From Arenicella sp. (GTDB lineage Bacteria; Pseudomonadota; Gammaproteobacteria; Arenicellales; Arenicellaceae): DNA of 7,626 nt. The stretch covers positions 1 through 7,626 of the forward strand of contig JAHHOC010000242.1 of the NCBI GenBank assembly GCA_018677115.1, read 5' to 3'. The stretch's first letter is position 1. Each line of letters begins with the position of its first letter. A model generated the notes under the pieces. The model saw only the letters and a program-made list of their open reading frames with translations, searched no databases and was not told where the DNA came from. The position numbers and the translations under genes were made by a program. This document shows, piece by piece, positions 7,332 to 7,626 of the stretch.

Positions 7332-7626
7332 CTAGTCATCAGTCACCACTTCATATTCCTTAGTCACCAGCAAATCCGCACTTTCCCTCAGTGCCTGCAC
7401 CATCTGGTGCTCTTGCTTCAGCACAGCCCAGCGGTAGTCATTCTGCGGTTCCTTGCCCCTGACCGCCTGGGCCTTCTTGGTATCATGATAAGTCAGGTCG
7501 ATAAAAACACGCAGGTCGAGTCCTTCAGTTTTATTGGCATACAGACCATCGATGATCAGCATGTCCACTTCATTGAAATCTGTGATCAGGGTATCAACCT
7601 GTTCCGTGACGAGGTCTATACAGGGC
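7332..7626 (-). CDS. Uridine kinase-like P-loop kinase, C-terminal 97 codons (5' end outside window)
   Basis: The minus-strand frame is open from the right edge to a TAG at 7332-7334; the GTG near 7568 is internal because 19 further codons in the same frame precede it. The fragment contains a hydrophobic strand ending in an acidic residue, DMLIIDGLYA (21-30), in the place where uridine kinase/phosphoribulokinase proteins have their DVIILEG-like Walker B strand. It is followed by a second strand, LRVFIDLTYHDTKKAQ, then RGKEPQNDYRWAVLKQEH and a C-terminal segment ADLLVTKEYEVV. This layout suggests a nucleoside or sugar kinase of the uridine kinase family. The P-loop would lie upstream, outside the window, so substrate and family cannot be confirmed. 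The canonical RRxxRD motif of true uridine kinase is not seen; one arginine (R in RGKEP) sits in the matching area. The gene converges on pgk. Confidence 0.6.
   Translation of the reverse strand, partial: PCIDLVTEQVDTLITDFNEVDMLIIDGLYANKTEGLDLRVFIDLTYHDTKKAQAVRGKEPQNDYRWAVLKQEHQMVQALRESADLLVTKEYEVVTDD

Overview
The window looks like chromosomal DNA from a gammaproteobacterium of moderate GC content, judged by eye. The transketolase and phosphoglycerate kinase closely resemble the E. coli and Pseudomonas proteins as I recall them, and the first gene is a ChpA/PilL-type chemosensory kinase, typical of gammaproteobacteria with type IV pili. No database search was possible, so this placement is an inference.

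Layout: (1) Positions 1-3248 (+) hold the C-terminal 1081 codons of a large hybrid CheA kinase. They begin inside an 18-bp tandem repeat encoding a Ser/Ala-Glu-Pro-rich linker and continue through Hpt, dimerization, ATPase, CheW and receiver domains. (2) Positions 3252-3719 (+), only 3 bp downstream, hold a stand-alone CheW-like (ChpC-like) protein. (3) Positions 3720-3890 are a gap with a small palindrome and a candidate extended -10 promoter. (4) Positions 3891-5905 (+) hold transketolase, split into two frames by what looks like one missing base near 4895. (5) Positions 5960-7135 (+) hold an intact phosphoglycerate kinase. (6) Positions 7136-7331 are a gap with a short hairpin and no convincing gene. 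(7) Positions 7332-7626 (-) hold the C-terminal end of a convergent gene, probably a uridine-kinase-like P-loop kinase, running off the right edge.

The window thus joins two unrelated modules: the end of a Chp chemosensory operon (surface sensing and pilus motility) and a central carbon block (pentose phosphate/Calvin and glycolysis). The usual tkt-gap-pgk order lacks its middle gene here, and nothing glycolytic follows pgk before the opposing gene. I see no mobile element, CRISPR array, tRNA or rRNA and no clear undescribed system. The items most worth checking are the transketolase frameshift, the expandable hexapeptide repeat in the kinase, and the unassigned helical segment inside the kinase.
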